From Anaeromyces robustus (taxonomy: Eukaryota > Neocallimastigomycota > Neocallimastigomycetes > Neocallimastigales > Neocallimastigaceae): a DNA stretch of 64,000 nucleotides. A program made the translations under genes and the position numbers. The notes beneath the pieces were generated by a model that was not told the origin of the DNA, made no database searches, and saw nothing but the letters and a program-made list of their open reading frames with translations. This document shows positions 26,697 to 42,907 of this stretch, in pieces (within the stretch, counting starts at the first letter, position 1; every line of letters begins with the position of its first letter). The DNA lies in the NCBI GenBank assembly GCA_002104895.1, contig MCFG01000226.1:21001-85000 (forward strand), written 5' to 3'.

Positions 26697-28059
26697 TATA
26701 TATATATATATATATTTGTTTAATAGTTAATAATAATGATTTATATTAGATAATATAAATAAACATTAATACTTTAATATTTTTTTTTATAATATTATAT
26801 AAAAGATATAAGGTATTGTATTATTTTCTTTTTATATATATACACATAACATAATAACCTTTTTTCAAGCAAAATGCAGCTTTAACAAAACTAACAACAT
26901 TTTCTTGGAATAAATATAATGCAGCTGCTAATAAATTACATTCTGCTTTTAAAATAATCGCTCTTAATTTGGCTTATATATATAATATTTTCAGATTTTT
27001 ATTAATATATATTATTAAATTAAAATTTAAATATAATATATTATATACATATTCTTTAATATTATTTAATTATTATTATATATAATATTAATTCTATATA
27101 CCATTAATAATCTTTTTCTCCTTTTTTTTAAATTTCGACATAAAACCTGAATTATTTCCAGCTTTCTTTTCATCTGCATTTATTCTATCAATTTGTTTTG
27201 AAGCTTTATTTTCAATTGATTCTAAAGTTTTTAATGATTTTGCAATTTCTTCTTTATTAAATGTAATCTTAGATAATATATTTTAATTATTTATACATTA
27301 ATAATAATTATAATTGTATGAATATTACAATAATGATAAATATATTTGGAAATGTAAAAAAGATATTCTTATATAAAATATTTTAAATGTGAAATTATTA
27401 TTTAAATGAATTACCAAAGCTATCATAAAGTCTAAAGCACCATAACCTAACATATGTAATGGATCTGATTTATATTTACCAAAGATTTCTTTAGCTTTTT
27501 CATAGTCATTTGAATAGAAAGCATCGACCTTTTTATATTATTATTTTAATTAAATAATTAATATCAACTTACATTCATTTAATATTATCTTTTTTATTAA
27601 TTTTCATTTATTATCATGTTATTATATTATATTTATATATATTATTAAAATAAAAAATTTCTATTTTATAATAGAAATTTCTTATAAAAATTTAATTTCA
27701 AATGTAATTATTCTTTTAATTATATACTAATATTAACGGTAATAATTTTTTATTTAATATATTTCTAAATTTATTTTTTACTGGTATAATAATAATTATA
27801 ATAAAAATATTTTAATATTTCTTTTAATAAGATATATTTAAACTTTTTTTTTTCTCTCGAAAACTATGAATTTTTATAATAATAATTGTCAACTTACTCC
27901 TTTTCCCATATGACTATCTAATCTTTCTTGAATTTGGATATCATATATTGGCAATAAAACTTTTTCATTATCAACTACGAATTCTTCACACTTTATTAAT
28001 TCTTCTTCGTTATCATTGTTTGTTTGAATTTCTTTATTACTTATTTCTTCATTACTCAT
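24547..28059 (-). CDS. TTC39/IML2-family TPR-like protein
   Basis: Eight exons: 28059-27898, 27528-27415, 27267-27102, 26972-26859, 26589-26490, 26316-26239, 26063-24960, 24754-24547. They give 681 residues, in phase at all seven junctions. The family pattern is clear: an N-terminal segment MGKGVDAFYSNDYEKAKEIF, then PLHMLGYGALDFMIALITFN, KLRAIILKAECNLLAAALYL, FVKAAFCLKKVWSAYNSCW and FGIGSSKLLLSVLPPKILSI. TPR-like helical repeats follow, ending in a segment around HLNKAKSFKGFFMEFRLDLK. TTC39 and yeast Iml2 have been linked to lipid-droplet-associated protein clearance and lipid metabolism; the role in this organism is inferred from family only. A Lys/Glu/Asn insert (NEKNEKDEKNEKDEKNENK) interrupts the repeats. 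Six of its seven acceptors are AAG. Its 5' end faces MED1. Confidence 0.92.
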
Positions 28060-30784
28060 TTTATTATATTGTTTTACTTTATTTTTTTAATAATTATTGT
28101 TAATAATTTTATTTTATTATTATTATTATTATCTTTTCCCCTTTATGATGTATATTACTTTATTTATTTATTTATTTTTTATTTTATTATTATAAATTTA
28201 TTTGAATTTTATAATTAAAGAATGTTCAAAACATTATGTAATATCTATAGATATTTAAAAATAAAATTACCCAATACTTTTTAATATATATTTTTATATG
28301 AAAAATAAAAAATATTCAAAATTATTTATAAAAGAAAAACAATTTATATATAAATAATTCATATATTAATGTATAAATTAATTATATATATATTTTCAAT
28401 ATTAATTTAAAAATATGAAAAAAATGGTCAATGATTAAAAATAAATTAAATTACCATAAATTAAACTTTTAAAAATTTAAAATAATAATATATTAAAAAT
28501 AATTCAAAAGATTCAGCTATTTTGGCATTATCTAAACCTTAAACATTAGTTAAAGGATTAGATAAAAATATTAATATTTTATACCATTAAAAATATTAAT
28601 AAAAAGTTTATTACATTAAATAATATTGATAACTTTTATAATATTTAATTACTTTATAATTTTTTTTTAAAAGGTATTAAATGATATTTAATTAACATAT
28701 TAATGGTTTAATGGTATTTACATATATAATGTTTTAATAATACTATTTACTTTAATTTCATTAATATATATATAAAATCATTTTATTTCATTTTATAAAT
28801 TATTATTTATCATTACAGAAAAACTTTTTTTTACTTTAAAAAACTCAACTTTAAAATTTTAAAAAAATGTATTTTAATAAAATAAAGGTGTGACAAAAAA
28901 ACAATATAGAATTTCAAAAATGTTGTTACATTTAAATATATAAACATACATACAGGATAATATATTTATTTAAAGATTATTAAATAAATATAATTATGTA
29001 TGAATATAAAAAAATATTATAATATTTATTTAAAGAAAATAAGACTGAAAGAATGCAAAAGAAATATGGTGTAGTTATAAGGAAGTGGATTATACATCAG
29101 TGTTTCAAATAAAAATTAATAATACAAATCAAAAAAAAAAAAAAAAATTTATCACACAAACCTAAAAAAAAAAGAAATGAAAATAAAAATCCATTTATGT
29201 GGACATAATTAATAAATAGATAATATTTATATAATAATATTTAAAAAAAACTTTAAATATATTCAAACATTTCTTGTTTTTGATAATTTCAATAAAAAAA
29301 ATTATAAGATCAATAAAAAATACATACTCTATAATATTTCTAAGGGATTATTAACGGTTTGCTTTTTAATAAAAAAATTTATACGAAAAAGAGTTAATAA
29401 TAATATACAAAACTATATATATTTTTTTTAAAAATATATATAAGAAATATATTTCTAATAATATATATTTTATTAATTAAAAAAACTCTCTTTTTGATAA
29501 TAAATAAGAAACTAAAATGAAGTTATTATTATTACTTAAAATATCAATTAAAAGTCAAGTTCAAAATTCAATAATTTCAGTTTCTTAATTCAACACTACT
29601 TCTTCACTACAAATTATATTATTATTCTTATTGTTGTTCATAGATAAACAACTACATATCAATACCTTATTCTCTGTTATAACATAGTCAAACTCTAACT
29701 ACTAACAGAACAACAATAATATTGTATACCAAAATCTCTTTTTTTTTATTTTCATGAAAATTAATCATCATTTTATTCTTTTTTATTATAATTTACAAAT
29801 ATAATTCCTTTTATTTTTGTTATTATATTTAATAATCAATGATTTCTTATTATCTCAAAGATCTTTTCAAACTAATTAACTACTAAATTAATTAGTTGAA
29901 AAAAAAAGGAAATTAAGTCTGTTTTTTCAAATGTTTTCAACTATACTTTCTATTACTATTCTAGCAATTGTTCAACTATATAATTCAAAATATCGTCCAC
30001 CTATCTGAAAATTCAATTATTAATTAAATTATTCTTCATTGTAATTTTTATTATCAAAATTATACCCGTTATTTAAAAATAATAATTATTTTTAAAATTA
30101 TATAATAAAATTTTATAATAAAAAATGAAATCATATTCTATAAAAATAAGCAAATAAAAAAATAAATAAATTAATAAATTTATATATTTATTAATAAATA
30201 GAGTAAATAATTAAATAAATAAAACAAATAAATAAATCATATAATAAATTAATAATTTTTATGATTTAATATAAATCAATATCTTAAAATTGTTTAAATA
30301 TATAATAATTAAATTTGTTTTTGTTTAATTAAATAAATAGTATTTTTATCCATATTTTTTATATTGTGTTTGTATAATATTATTTCAAAAAAAAAAAAAA
30401 AATAATAATAATAATAATAATAATAAAATTGTAGAGAACATGAAGAAATAAACGTTTAATAATAAATAATAATTTATTTAAAAAAGAAATGTTATATTAA
30501 TTCAGTGTTAACTTTTTTTAAAAAAAAATTCATTTTAATATAATAATTTATAACAATTAAATTAATATTATTTTAAAATTTTATCATAAGAATTTAGTTT
30601 ATCAAATTACAATTTTAACATTTTTGTTTTATATTAATTCATATCAATTTCATATAAATTAATATTAATAAAAGTAAAAACGCAAAAGCAAAAAACAGGA
30701 ATTCATTATAAATAATTCAAATATATAATTTTTTTTCTTGATTTATTAATTTTTGTTATTTAAAAACTTTTGGTAGTATTCATT
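28060..30784. other. Large divergent spacer
   Basis: 2.7 kb between the TTC39-family start (minus) and the MED1 start (plus). It is mostly A/T filler. The segment 29520-29720 is unusual for this window: visibly richer in C, poor in G on the plus strand, and of higher complexity. No frame is open across it. Short coding-like snatches at about 28500-28570 and 29040-29110 are interrupted or very short. Confidence 0.6.
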
Positions 30785-32247
30785 ATGGAAAATTCAGAAG
30801 AAAAGAAAATTGATGACATTTTAAAAGATATTCATAATGATTTTATGGATTATTTTGAAAATATAGATATTCCAAAAGAAGGAAGCACTTTATTTCATGG
30901 TATTACACTTTTTTATTAAAAAAAAATAATAATAAAAAATATTTAAATTATATTTATAAAGTTACTAAAAAAAGAAATAATGAAATCATTTTAAAATAAA
31001 AATTAGATTTTGAAATTTAATTTTTTAATTATTACTTTTATATTTTTCTTTTATATAATGATGTATTAAATAATAATTTTTTACAATAAAGATTTAAATA
31101 ATAAAAAAAGTATTTATGAATTGGAAAGTGATTTTCATCAGTCAATAAATTTAGTAAGAGAATCACTAACGAAATTTAAAGAAACATGTCTACAAAGTGA
31201 AAAAGATAAAAAAAAGGAAGATTTAACATTAAGAAAACTTTCTTTAATTTTAAAGGTAACAATAATTATTCAAAAAAGTCTTAAAATATTATTTAAGTTT
31301 TTTTTTATCTTTTTTTAACCATTTTTAAAATTAAAATTATATTTTTAATAATTAAATTATTGTCTTTTTTATATGTTAATAAATTGCTATAATTATTATA
31401 TATTAATAATAATACTAATAATTAAAAAAATAAAAGGATCAGAATCACAATAGACAGATTTCGAAAGATTGGAATTCAACATGTAGTGATTGTCTCGAAG
31501 CCTTAAGACAAGTCTGTAAAGTAGATAAACTTCAAATAATGAAAAAAAGTTTAATTGAATTAGCTGATGATTTAAAGTAATACCAATAATTATTATTATT
31601 ATTATTATTTTTTGTATGAAACACACACAATACATTATATTCATAATTACTAATATATACATATAAATATATATTAATATAATTATCAACAACTTGAATT
31701 TATAAATTATATATATATATATATTATTTTATTTTTTATCATTTCATACGAATATTTTAAAAATAATATAGGTTACAATATTTTTGTGATCCATATACCA
31801 AAGGTTTATGCTGTGAAAAAATATCATTATTTGGAAAAACTATTGTTATTGATGTAATGTTGCAATATGTATTAATGTTTTATATATAATATATAGAATT
31901 TATATACATTTTTTATATTTTTTTATCAATATATATATATATATATAGTTTTTATTATAATTAATATTTTTATCATTCAATTAATTAATAATTTAATAAT
32001 ATTAAATATTATAAAATTATTATTATCATCACCATCATAATAATAATAATAATAAAAGGTTGGTCTTGATAAAGATGGAAATGCTATATTAATTGAACTT
32101 GCACCTCCTGAAAAAATTAGCAAAATTAAAACAGTAATTTTTATTTATTTATTTATTTATTTATATAATAATATATAATAATATATTATTATCTTAAATA
32201 ATAAAATTAAAAACAAAATAAAAAAAATAAAATAGTTTTTAACTAGA

Positions 32248-32300
<53 letters not shown>

Positions 32301-34314
32301 ATAAGATTGAAGCATTATTAAAGAATAATTTAAGGTATAATATTTATTATTATTATTATTATTGTTAAGAAAAATTTATATGAATCTATAAATATAAAAA
32401 TAAAAACATATAATATTCTTTTTTTTTTTATTATCATTATTATTAAATTAAATTATTTATATAAAAATATTAATTTTTTTTTTTTTTTATTATTTTTGAT
32501 TTTATTTTAGAGATAATAATATAAAGAAATTTTATGAAATACTATCAAATATAGCCTATTTAGATAAACATTCTACTGATGATTCTGATCTATTTCATAA
32601 TATTCAATGCATAGAAAATACCTTAACTAGTATATATGAAGTTGAAAGGTTTTTTTTTTTTTTTTCTCATTTATTATTATATAGTAATTATTATTACTAT
32701 GGTTATTCATTAATTAAATTATTTATTTATTTATTAATTTTGACTTATTATAATTTATTAATTATTAGTAAAGACAGAGCTATACCCGACATTATCCAAT
32801 ATGGCCATGGATACCCATTAATTTCTGTTAATAGATTTGGTCCAAGTGTAATATATTGGGGAACACCTTCTGCTTTGAGACAAATTAATTGGATTGAATT
32901 TTCAAAAGCTGAAGATGGTAACTATTATATTTAAATTAAAATATTATTATTATAATTATCATTATTTATTATTATTATTGTAATATTTTAATAAAAAATT
33001 ATTATTATTATTTTGTTATTTTTTTTTAATAATAGAGGAAAAAGCTACTGTTTTAAATTTAGGATTTTATATAGCTAATATAACTATTATTAATACCAAA
33101 GGAAATAGTTTTTTCTTACCAAAAACACATAAGAATTATATAAGATCAGCTTCAGATATGGCAGAAGATGGATTAACTACAGGGTATATATATATAGATA
33201 GATAGATTCATTTTCATATAATGATAATTTTAAAAATTATAATAATCCATTTTTTTTTCTTTTTTTTTTTTTTAATTAATACTAATATAATTATAATAAT
33301 TTTATATATAATTTTTATTCTATGATTATATATTTATATTTATATTTATAAAGTACTGTAAATACTCCATTGGCAGAATTACAATTTATAACGGGAATTC
33401 AGAATTTGACACCATTAAGTAATAAATCATATTGTTTAACTTTGGATCCACCAATTATAGCTACTTCAAATATGGAAAAACAAATTTTAAATATATTACA
33501 TTCTGAGGATGATTCAAATAAACAATGTGATTTTGTTGATAATAATATACAGATGTTTAATAGTTTATTATTTAAAAATAATCAATTATCTATTGAAAAT
33601 TTATTAGTAAGTAAAAAAAAAAAAAAAAAATAAAATAAAAATCTCATATATATATATATATAATAATTAATAAATTTAATATAATATAATATAAAAATAA
33701 AAATTAAATACAACCTATTAACATTATTAATAATATTATTTAATTATATAGATTCATGATAAATTCTCTTCAGTTTCAGATTTCTCTAAAATAGAAAATT
33801 CTTTTTATATTGTAAATTTGCCTTTATTATTATTATTATTAAATATATTAATATATAAAATCTATTTTTTATGTTATTTATAAAATATATATATATTAAT
33901 TATTAAAATTATTATTATTTTTCTATAGAAAAAGAAAAATATTTATCCACAACAATATATGTTCAATAGCTCTAAAGTTAATGGTATTGTAGTAAGACAT
34001 ATTCCATTTACTGATCCATCCCAAATATATCCTATATATAAAGTAAAAAAGAAAATTAATTAATTTTAAATACAAACTTTTTAACTCTGTTATATATTTT
34101 ATATATATAAAATTTATAAATAATAATATTTTTATTCTAATTCTTTTTCTTTTTCTCTTTGTATATATATTCTTCATATAAAAATTTTTATTATAGTTAT
34201 TACGTCAACAATTAGTATTTAATACACTATTTCAAAGTTGTATGGATGTTAAAGATGATAAGACAGGCATGCCAATTAAAAGTAAATTTATATTAGATTA
34301 TAATAATAATAATA

Positions 34315-34377
<63 letters not shown>

Positions 34378-34778
34378 TCAATTAAAATTAATTATTTTTT
34401 ATTTTATTTTAAATATATTTATATATTTATTATTACATATTACACATGTAATATATTATCCACATAGATACTTTTGAAGAATTTCATGTAATATTAGAAG
34501 TTTTTATTGCTAATGCACCAAATGAAATGAATATTATTTTTAATCATCCATCAAAACCAGGATTAATTAATGTAACTATTAATATTCCATTAGAAAATCC
34601 AGCTGAAAATCTTAAAGTTCAATATACAGAGAAAAGTTTACTTAAAAATGATAATCAATTCCTTGGTGGTTTTACAGATATGCAAGATGAAAAATTAAGA
34701 AGTGAAAAATTAACACAAGTTTTAAAATTATCTTATAATATTCCATTATTAGTTCATTATTTAATGAAATGTTTATAA
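30785..34778 (+). CDS. MED1: Mediator complex subunit MED1
   Basis: Fourteen exons: 30785-30899, 31092-31255, 31437-31576, 31772-31853, 32059-32133, 32306-32334, 32511-32648, 32769-32917, 33036-33183, 33354-33606, 33752-33811, 33929-34042, 34197-34281, 34468-34778. They total 620 residues with phase kept at all thirteen junctions. Sequence typical of fungal Med1 is present: GLCCEKISLFGKTIVIDVGL, then DGNAILIELAPPEKI, YEILSNIAYLDKHSTDDSDL with FHNIQCIEN, the long beta-rich middle, and the hallmark segment HIPFTDPSQIYPIYKLLRQQ followed by LVFNTLFQSC. MED1 sits in the Mediator middle module and relays activator signals to RNA polymerase II. Length is close to fungal orthologues; metazoan MED1 is far longer because of a disordered C-terminal region absent here. 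One exon is only 29 bases. A poly-A stretch follows the donor of exon 10 directly. Confidence 0.93.
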
Positions 34779-35054
34779 ATATATTAAATATAAAAAAAAA
34801 AAAAAAAAATAGAATAATATTAATAATACTAATACTACTAATAATAAAATTAAATTTTATATATATTTATCTATTTAATTGTACCTTTTTTTTTTTTATT
34901 TAAAGAAAAAATAATATATTGATAAAAGTAATTAAAATATTTTAAAAAAAAGTAATAAAAAGTTTTTTTTAAAATATTTTAACATATTTAAAAAAAAAAT
35001 AAAAATTATAAAAAAAAATTATAAAAAAATTTATAAAAAAAAATTATAAAAAAA

Positions 35055-35178
35055 TGTTAATATCTCTGTATCATTTATAAAAAAGAAAAAAGTAATATGT
35101 TCGTATCATTTATAAAAATTAGGAAAAAAAGTTAATATGTCTGTATCATTAGGAAAAAAAGTAATATGTTTGTATCAT
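35055..35178 (+). repeat. Four-copy short tandem repeat
   Basis: Four copies of GTTAATATGTCTGTATCAT with small variants begin near 35055, 35092, 35131 and 35161. They are spaced 30-39 bases apart by TTATAAAAA/AGGAAAAAAA linkers. The core is more complex than the surrounding A/T filler. Confidence 0.75.
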
Positions 35179-35299
35179 AAAAATTAAAAAAATTTCTAAT
35201 TGTTATTTTTATCTTTATATAATATATACAACTAAAAAATATCAATTTTTATTTTAATATATTTTAATATTTTTATTAAAAATAAATATGAAGAAAAAA

Positions 35300-35613
35300 A
35301 AAATATTTAAATATTTTGTATAATATTAATTTTTTTGTTATTAAAAAAAAAAGAAATTATTTAAATATTTTTTATAATATTATTGTTTTTGTTATTAAAA
35401 AAAAAGAAAACTTTTAAATATTTTTTATAATATTATTGTTTTTGTTATTAAAAAGAAAGAAATTTTTTAAATATTTTCTATAATATTATTCTTTTTGCTA
35501 TTAAAAAAAGAAATTTTTTAAATATTTTCTATAATATTATTCTTTTTGCTATTAAAAAAAGAAATTTTTTAAATATTTTCTATAATATTATTCTTTTTGT
35601 TATTAAAAAAGAA
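35300..35613 (+). repeat. Six-copy tandem repeat, unit 51-54 bp
   Basis: Each unit carries TTTAAATATTTT, then TATAATATTATT, then CTTTTTGCTATT or a close variant, and ends in an A run plus GAAA. Copies begin near 35306, 35360, 35413, 35466, 35517 and 35568. The last three are almost identical at 51 bp, while the earlier ones are more diverged and longer. This gradient suggests recent expansion at the right end. Confidence 0.85.
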
Positions 35614-35721
35614 ATTAAATTAAATAGATGAAGTACAATAAAATTAATAAATATAAATAATTATCTAACAAATAAGGAAAGAATATATAAAGAAAAAAAA
35701 AATTATTGAATTAAAAATATA

Positions 35722-35826
35722 TTTAAAAAATTATATAAAGAAGTATTTAAAATATTTTGTAATTATAATAATATAAAAAATAAAACAAAAATTAAAAATA
35801 CTTCTTTATATATATTTTTTAATTGT
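35722..35826. repeat. Inverted repeat with about 35-bp arms
   Basis: The left arm contains TTAAAAAATTATATAAAGAA then GTATTT. The right arm contains AAATACTTCTTTATATATAT then TTTTTAA. The arms pair with a few mismatches around an A/T loop of about 40 bases. It lies just after the six-copy tandem repeat. Confidence 0.65.
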
Positions 35827-35908
35827 ATTTAAATTAAAAAGAAATTCATTGTGGTTAAAAAATTTTTTTTTCATTCATTTAATAGTAATTATTAGTAGTA
35901 GTATTATT

Positions 35909-35941
<33 letters not shown>

Positions 35942-36478
35942 TATTATTATTATTTTATTTGTATAACTTTTATTTTCCTTTTTTTTAATAATAAAAGTAA
36001 AAAGAAAAGTTAACTAAATTAGTTTTTATATAAGCCCATTTTTTTTAAATATATAGTTATTATTATTAATATTAGTATTAATATTATTATTAATATTATT
36101 ATTATTATAATTTTTTTTTGAGTTATATTAATAGATTAGTATGTATATTTTTATATGGTCATATTATCTATATATTTATAATTTTAATACATTATATAAA
36201 TATTGGTATCTTAATTATATTATTATTTTAATTAAAATTATTAATATATAGTTTTATTTATTTTACTTTATCTTTATTTTTCAATGTCTATAATATATTA
36301 TGTTTAATATAATGGATGATAATAAAATTTTAAAATAAAAGTAATAATATATATAAAAAAATAAGACATTATTAAATCTTGAAAAATAAATTAAAAATTA
36401 TTATTATTATTATAATTATTATTATTATTATTATTATTTATTTATTATTAGTTATTATTACTATTAGGTATAAATATC

Positions 36479-36510
<32 letters not shown>

Positions 36511-36550
36511 TATTATTATTATTAATATATAATATATAATTATTCAATTA

Positions 36551-38495
<1,945 letters not shown>

Positions 38496-38843
38496 TGCAA
38501 GTTAAATAAAATAGTTTTTTTTTTTTTTTAATATATATATATTATCAATTTAATTTTTTTTTATTTTTTTTTATATTATAAAAAAAAAATAAATTATATA
38601 TTTTGCATATTTATTTTTTTATTTTATTATTTTCAATTCAATATGTTTTTTATTAAAAAGAAATATGAATATCCAATTAATAAAATAATAATTACAATTA
38701 TTTTTTATTGAATGAATTAAAAAATAAACCTATTAAATATATAAATATGTATAAATGTAAATGTAAAAAATAAATTATTATATTAATATATACTTCTTGA
38801 AATTAATTATTAATTATAAAATATTATATTATTATTTATTATA

Positions 38844-39202
<359 letters not shown>

Positions 39203-42200
39203 TGGTTATTTATTATTATTATTCATTAATTATTATTATAGTGGTTATTATTAATATTATTCAATAGTAATTTTTTATTAGTCATTATTTTTATTATTCA
39301 TTTGTAATTTTTTATTAGTCATTATTTATTAGTGTTTATACTTATTTCATATTAAAATTTTTTGTAATATTTAATGGTATTGGGTATCGAGGTTTTTTCT
39401 TAAATATATATCTTAAAAAATAATATAGCATTTCATATATTATTTATCAATTTTTTACATAGGTATATGCAATTATTTCCATATTACAATAATTTATAAT
39501 TATTTTCCAATTTTAAATATTTCTATAAGACATCATACTTTTATTCTTCTTCTTCTTCTTCTTCTTTTTTCCCCACACTTATATATACTATTATCAATTC
39601 TTATTTTAAAATTTATAAAAAATGGTTATATGTATATAATTTTTTCTTGTTCCTTGACTTTTTTTTTTTTATTTTTATTGTATTTTTATTTATTATAATT
39701 ATAAAAATGATTATAATTATTGTATTTAATTATTTAATATTAATACATTATAATTATATTTGAAAAGATAAGATAATTAAATAAAAAAAAAAATAAGATA
39801 AAAAAAAATTAAAATATTAAAAATAAAAAGTAAAATAGAAAAGTAAAAATATAATTAAAAAAAATAAAAAATAAAAAAATAAAAATAAAAATAAAAAAAA
39901 AAGGAAATAAAGTATGAAATAAAGAAGATATAATAAATATATATAATAAGATTAAATTTATTGTATGAATATAATAACTATTTTAATGTCAAACATAATT
40001 AACTATAAATATTATTATATATATTTTAATAATAATTAAAGTAATAATAAAATAATTGAATAAAAAAAATAATAATAATAACAATAATAACAATAATAAT
40101 AATAATTTGATTATTAAATAAAATAATTATTAATATTATTATTATTTTATTTTAGAATAAATAATTATATTTTATATAATTAATAATATGAAGAAATAAA
40201 AAAAAAAAAATAATAAATAAGAAGATTTGTAAATTAAAACAATTTAGTAACGAATTAAATTATAATCATATTAAAAATAAATCATTTTCTTTTTATGGAT
40301 AGTTGATAATAGGCATCATTTAACTTTTAAATTATTTATATTTTTAAACTTTAAATATTAATATAATGAAATCAAATATGAAATAGAAAAACGATTGATT
40401 TTTTTTTTATAGTTAGTTAAGTAAAAAATAAAATAAAAAAAAAAAAAAATAAAAAAAAAAAAAAAATAAAATAAAATAAAAAATATAATAATAAATATAT
40501 ATATAGTAGAATAAAGAAAAACCAATAACTTTATTATCGTTATGAAAATAAGTAATATTAAAACTAATTTAATATATAATATATATTCATTTCTTAAAGA
40601 CAACTTTTATAATTTTATTTTAATGAAAGAGCAAATGAAAAAATTTATATATAATTTATTTTTATAATTGCTATTATCACGATTAAATATTTTTTCTAAT
40701 TAAATATATAATAATAATATAACAATTAAACAAAAAAGAAAAAAAAAGATAGAAAAACAAAAAACAAACAAAAATATAAAAAATAAAAATAAAAAAAAGG
40801 AAAAGAAAAGAAAGAAAGAAGAAAAGAAAAAAAAAAGTAATACATAAAAAAAAGGAAAAAGAAAATAACAATTAAAATTAAAATTAATATAAAATAAGAT
40901 TCATTCCATTAAAAACGAATTAAAAGTTAATTCGACTTATAATTAGTCAGTAAATCATTCATTAAATGTTAATGTTTTTAATTTTTTTTTTTTAAATTTA
41001 GACTTTTTTTATATATTTTTTTGTGAAAATATATATTAAAATTTATAATATATAAACCAAAACCAAACCATAATATAATTCTATATTCATTAATTTATAT
41101 AATCTATCTATTTTATATACTATACATATTATATATTTTGTTCTATTTTATTATGTTTCATTTCATTTACTCTTTTTTTTTTCTTTCTACAAAATAATAT
41201 ACTTCTTATTATATTCTGAAAATCATATTATTATATATATGAATAAAAACATTAATCATATAAACATATATATATTTATATTTTTCCAAATAATTAGTTT
41301 TTTTTATATCTCTTATATTATATATTTATTTAAATGCATATATAAGCAAATTAACATCTTTCATATAAAATATATGTATAAAAATATTTTAACAATTTTT
41401 ATTCATTTATTTATTAAAGCTTTTTAATTACAATTTTTCTTATAAAGCACAATTTTAATTGTATATTATATATATCAAAACATTTAAATTAACAATAATA
41501 ACAACAAATAGATTATTTCTTACTTAATGTTCATTAAAATTAAAAAAAGTATTTATTTGAAGATTATTTTTTGTTTTATATATTATATTTTATATTTTAT
41601 AAAAATCATAATCTTTCTGTTTAATGTTGAAATATATAGAGCTTTTTTATGTCTTATAAATAAAAATATTAATAGAAGGATATATAAAATATTAAATTAA
41701 AATATTAAATAAATATAATTTCATTATTTATATGGCGATAGTGTTAATAAAAAATAAAAATAAAAAATTATAAAAAAAAAGAAAAGAAAAAAATGATAAT
41801 AATTGATTAAATATCACTTTAATATTTTTTTTATATAATAATATTAATAAAGATAAAATAAAAATTTATTAATAAAATGTCATATTTTATTAAAAAATAT
41901 ATGTATATAAAATATGGATTGTTCTTTTAAAAAAAAAAAAAGATTTTGATGTTACACAAAATTTCAATTTAAAATAAAAAAAAAATTAATAATAATCCAT
42001 ACCAAATAATAATAAAAAAAAAAATAATTTAAATATACAAAAGAAATTCAAAAGAATTAGTTTTTATGTATGTTTAAATTACTATTATTTTTTTTTTTCA
42101 TATTTTTCTTTAATAAGAATTTTCAATGCATTATTCATTTTTTTTTTAATTTTTATCAACATAATAATAATATTATTATTAAATAATTATAATAATATAA

Positions 42201-42876
42201 ATATAAATAATGATATTTTAATAAAAATAAATTAAAACTTATTAAAATAATAACTAGTTATTCTTTACTTTTTTTTATTTTTATTTTTTTTAAAAAAAAA
42301 TTGTTAAATAATTATAATTAAAATTACTGAAAAATATTTTTAAAAATTGTACTACGGGGTTTATGCAATATAATGTTTAATATTTAATATTTAGCCATAT
42401 GATTTTCACTTCATTTTTTTTCAAAAAAAAAAAAAAAAAAAAAATCACATTATGTCAAAGGTTTCTTATTAAAATTATTTTATTTTAAATTCCGCTTTTT
42501 TATTATATATTTATATATACAGTAGATTAAAAAAAAAAAGACATCAATATCATTATTATTTTTTTTAGTTATATATAATAATTAAAAAAAAAAAGGAAAA
42601 GTTTATTAAAAATAATATAAAAAAGAATTTAAACATAAAAAGTAATATAATAAAAATGAAAAAGAAAAGAGAATAATTTAATATACCTGATGAACAATAA
42701 TTAAATAGATGTATATAATATGTATTAAAAAGACTTTTATTTTTAATTTTTTATTTATTAAAGTAAATATCTTTTTTAAATAATTGTTATTTTTTCTCTT
42801 TTTCATTTACTTATATTCTTTCATTTTTTTTTTATAATTATTATTACTTTTAACATTTTTTATAAATATAATTATA

Positions 42877-42907
<31 letters not shown>

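Larger units (their letters stand above)
34779..36550. other. Convergent 3' spacer rich in tandem and inverted repeats
   Basis: This lies between the stops of MED1 (plus) and the Ser-rich gene (minus). It contains two short tandem-repeat families (35055-35178 and 35300-35613), an inverted repeat (35722-35826), a long poly-T run (35911-35939) and ATT tracts. No gene seen. Confidence 0.65.

Noticed and set aside
42063-42169. Minus-strand 34-residue small ORF MLIKIKKKMNNALKILIKEK and onward
   Set aside because: Short, Lys/Asn-rich and fully explained by A/T composition; no supporting signal.
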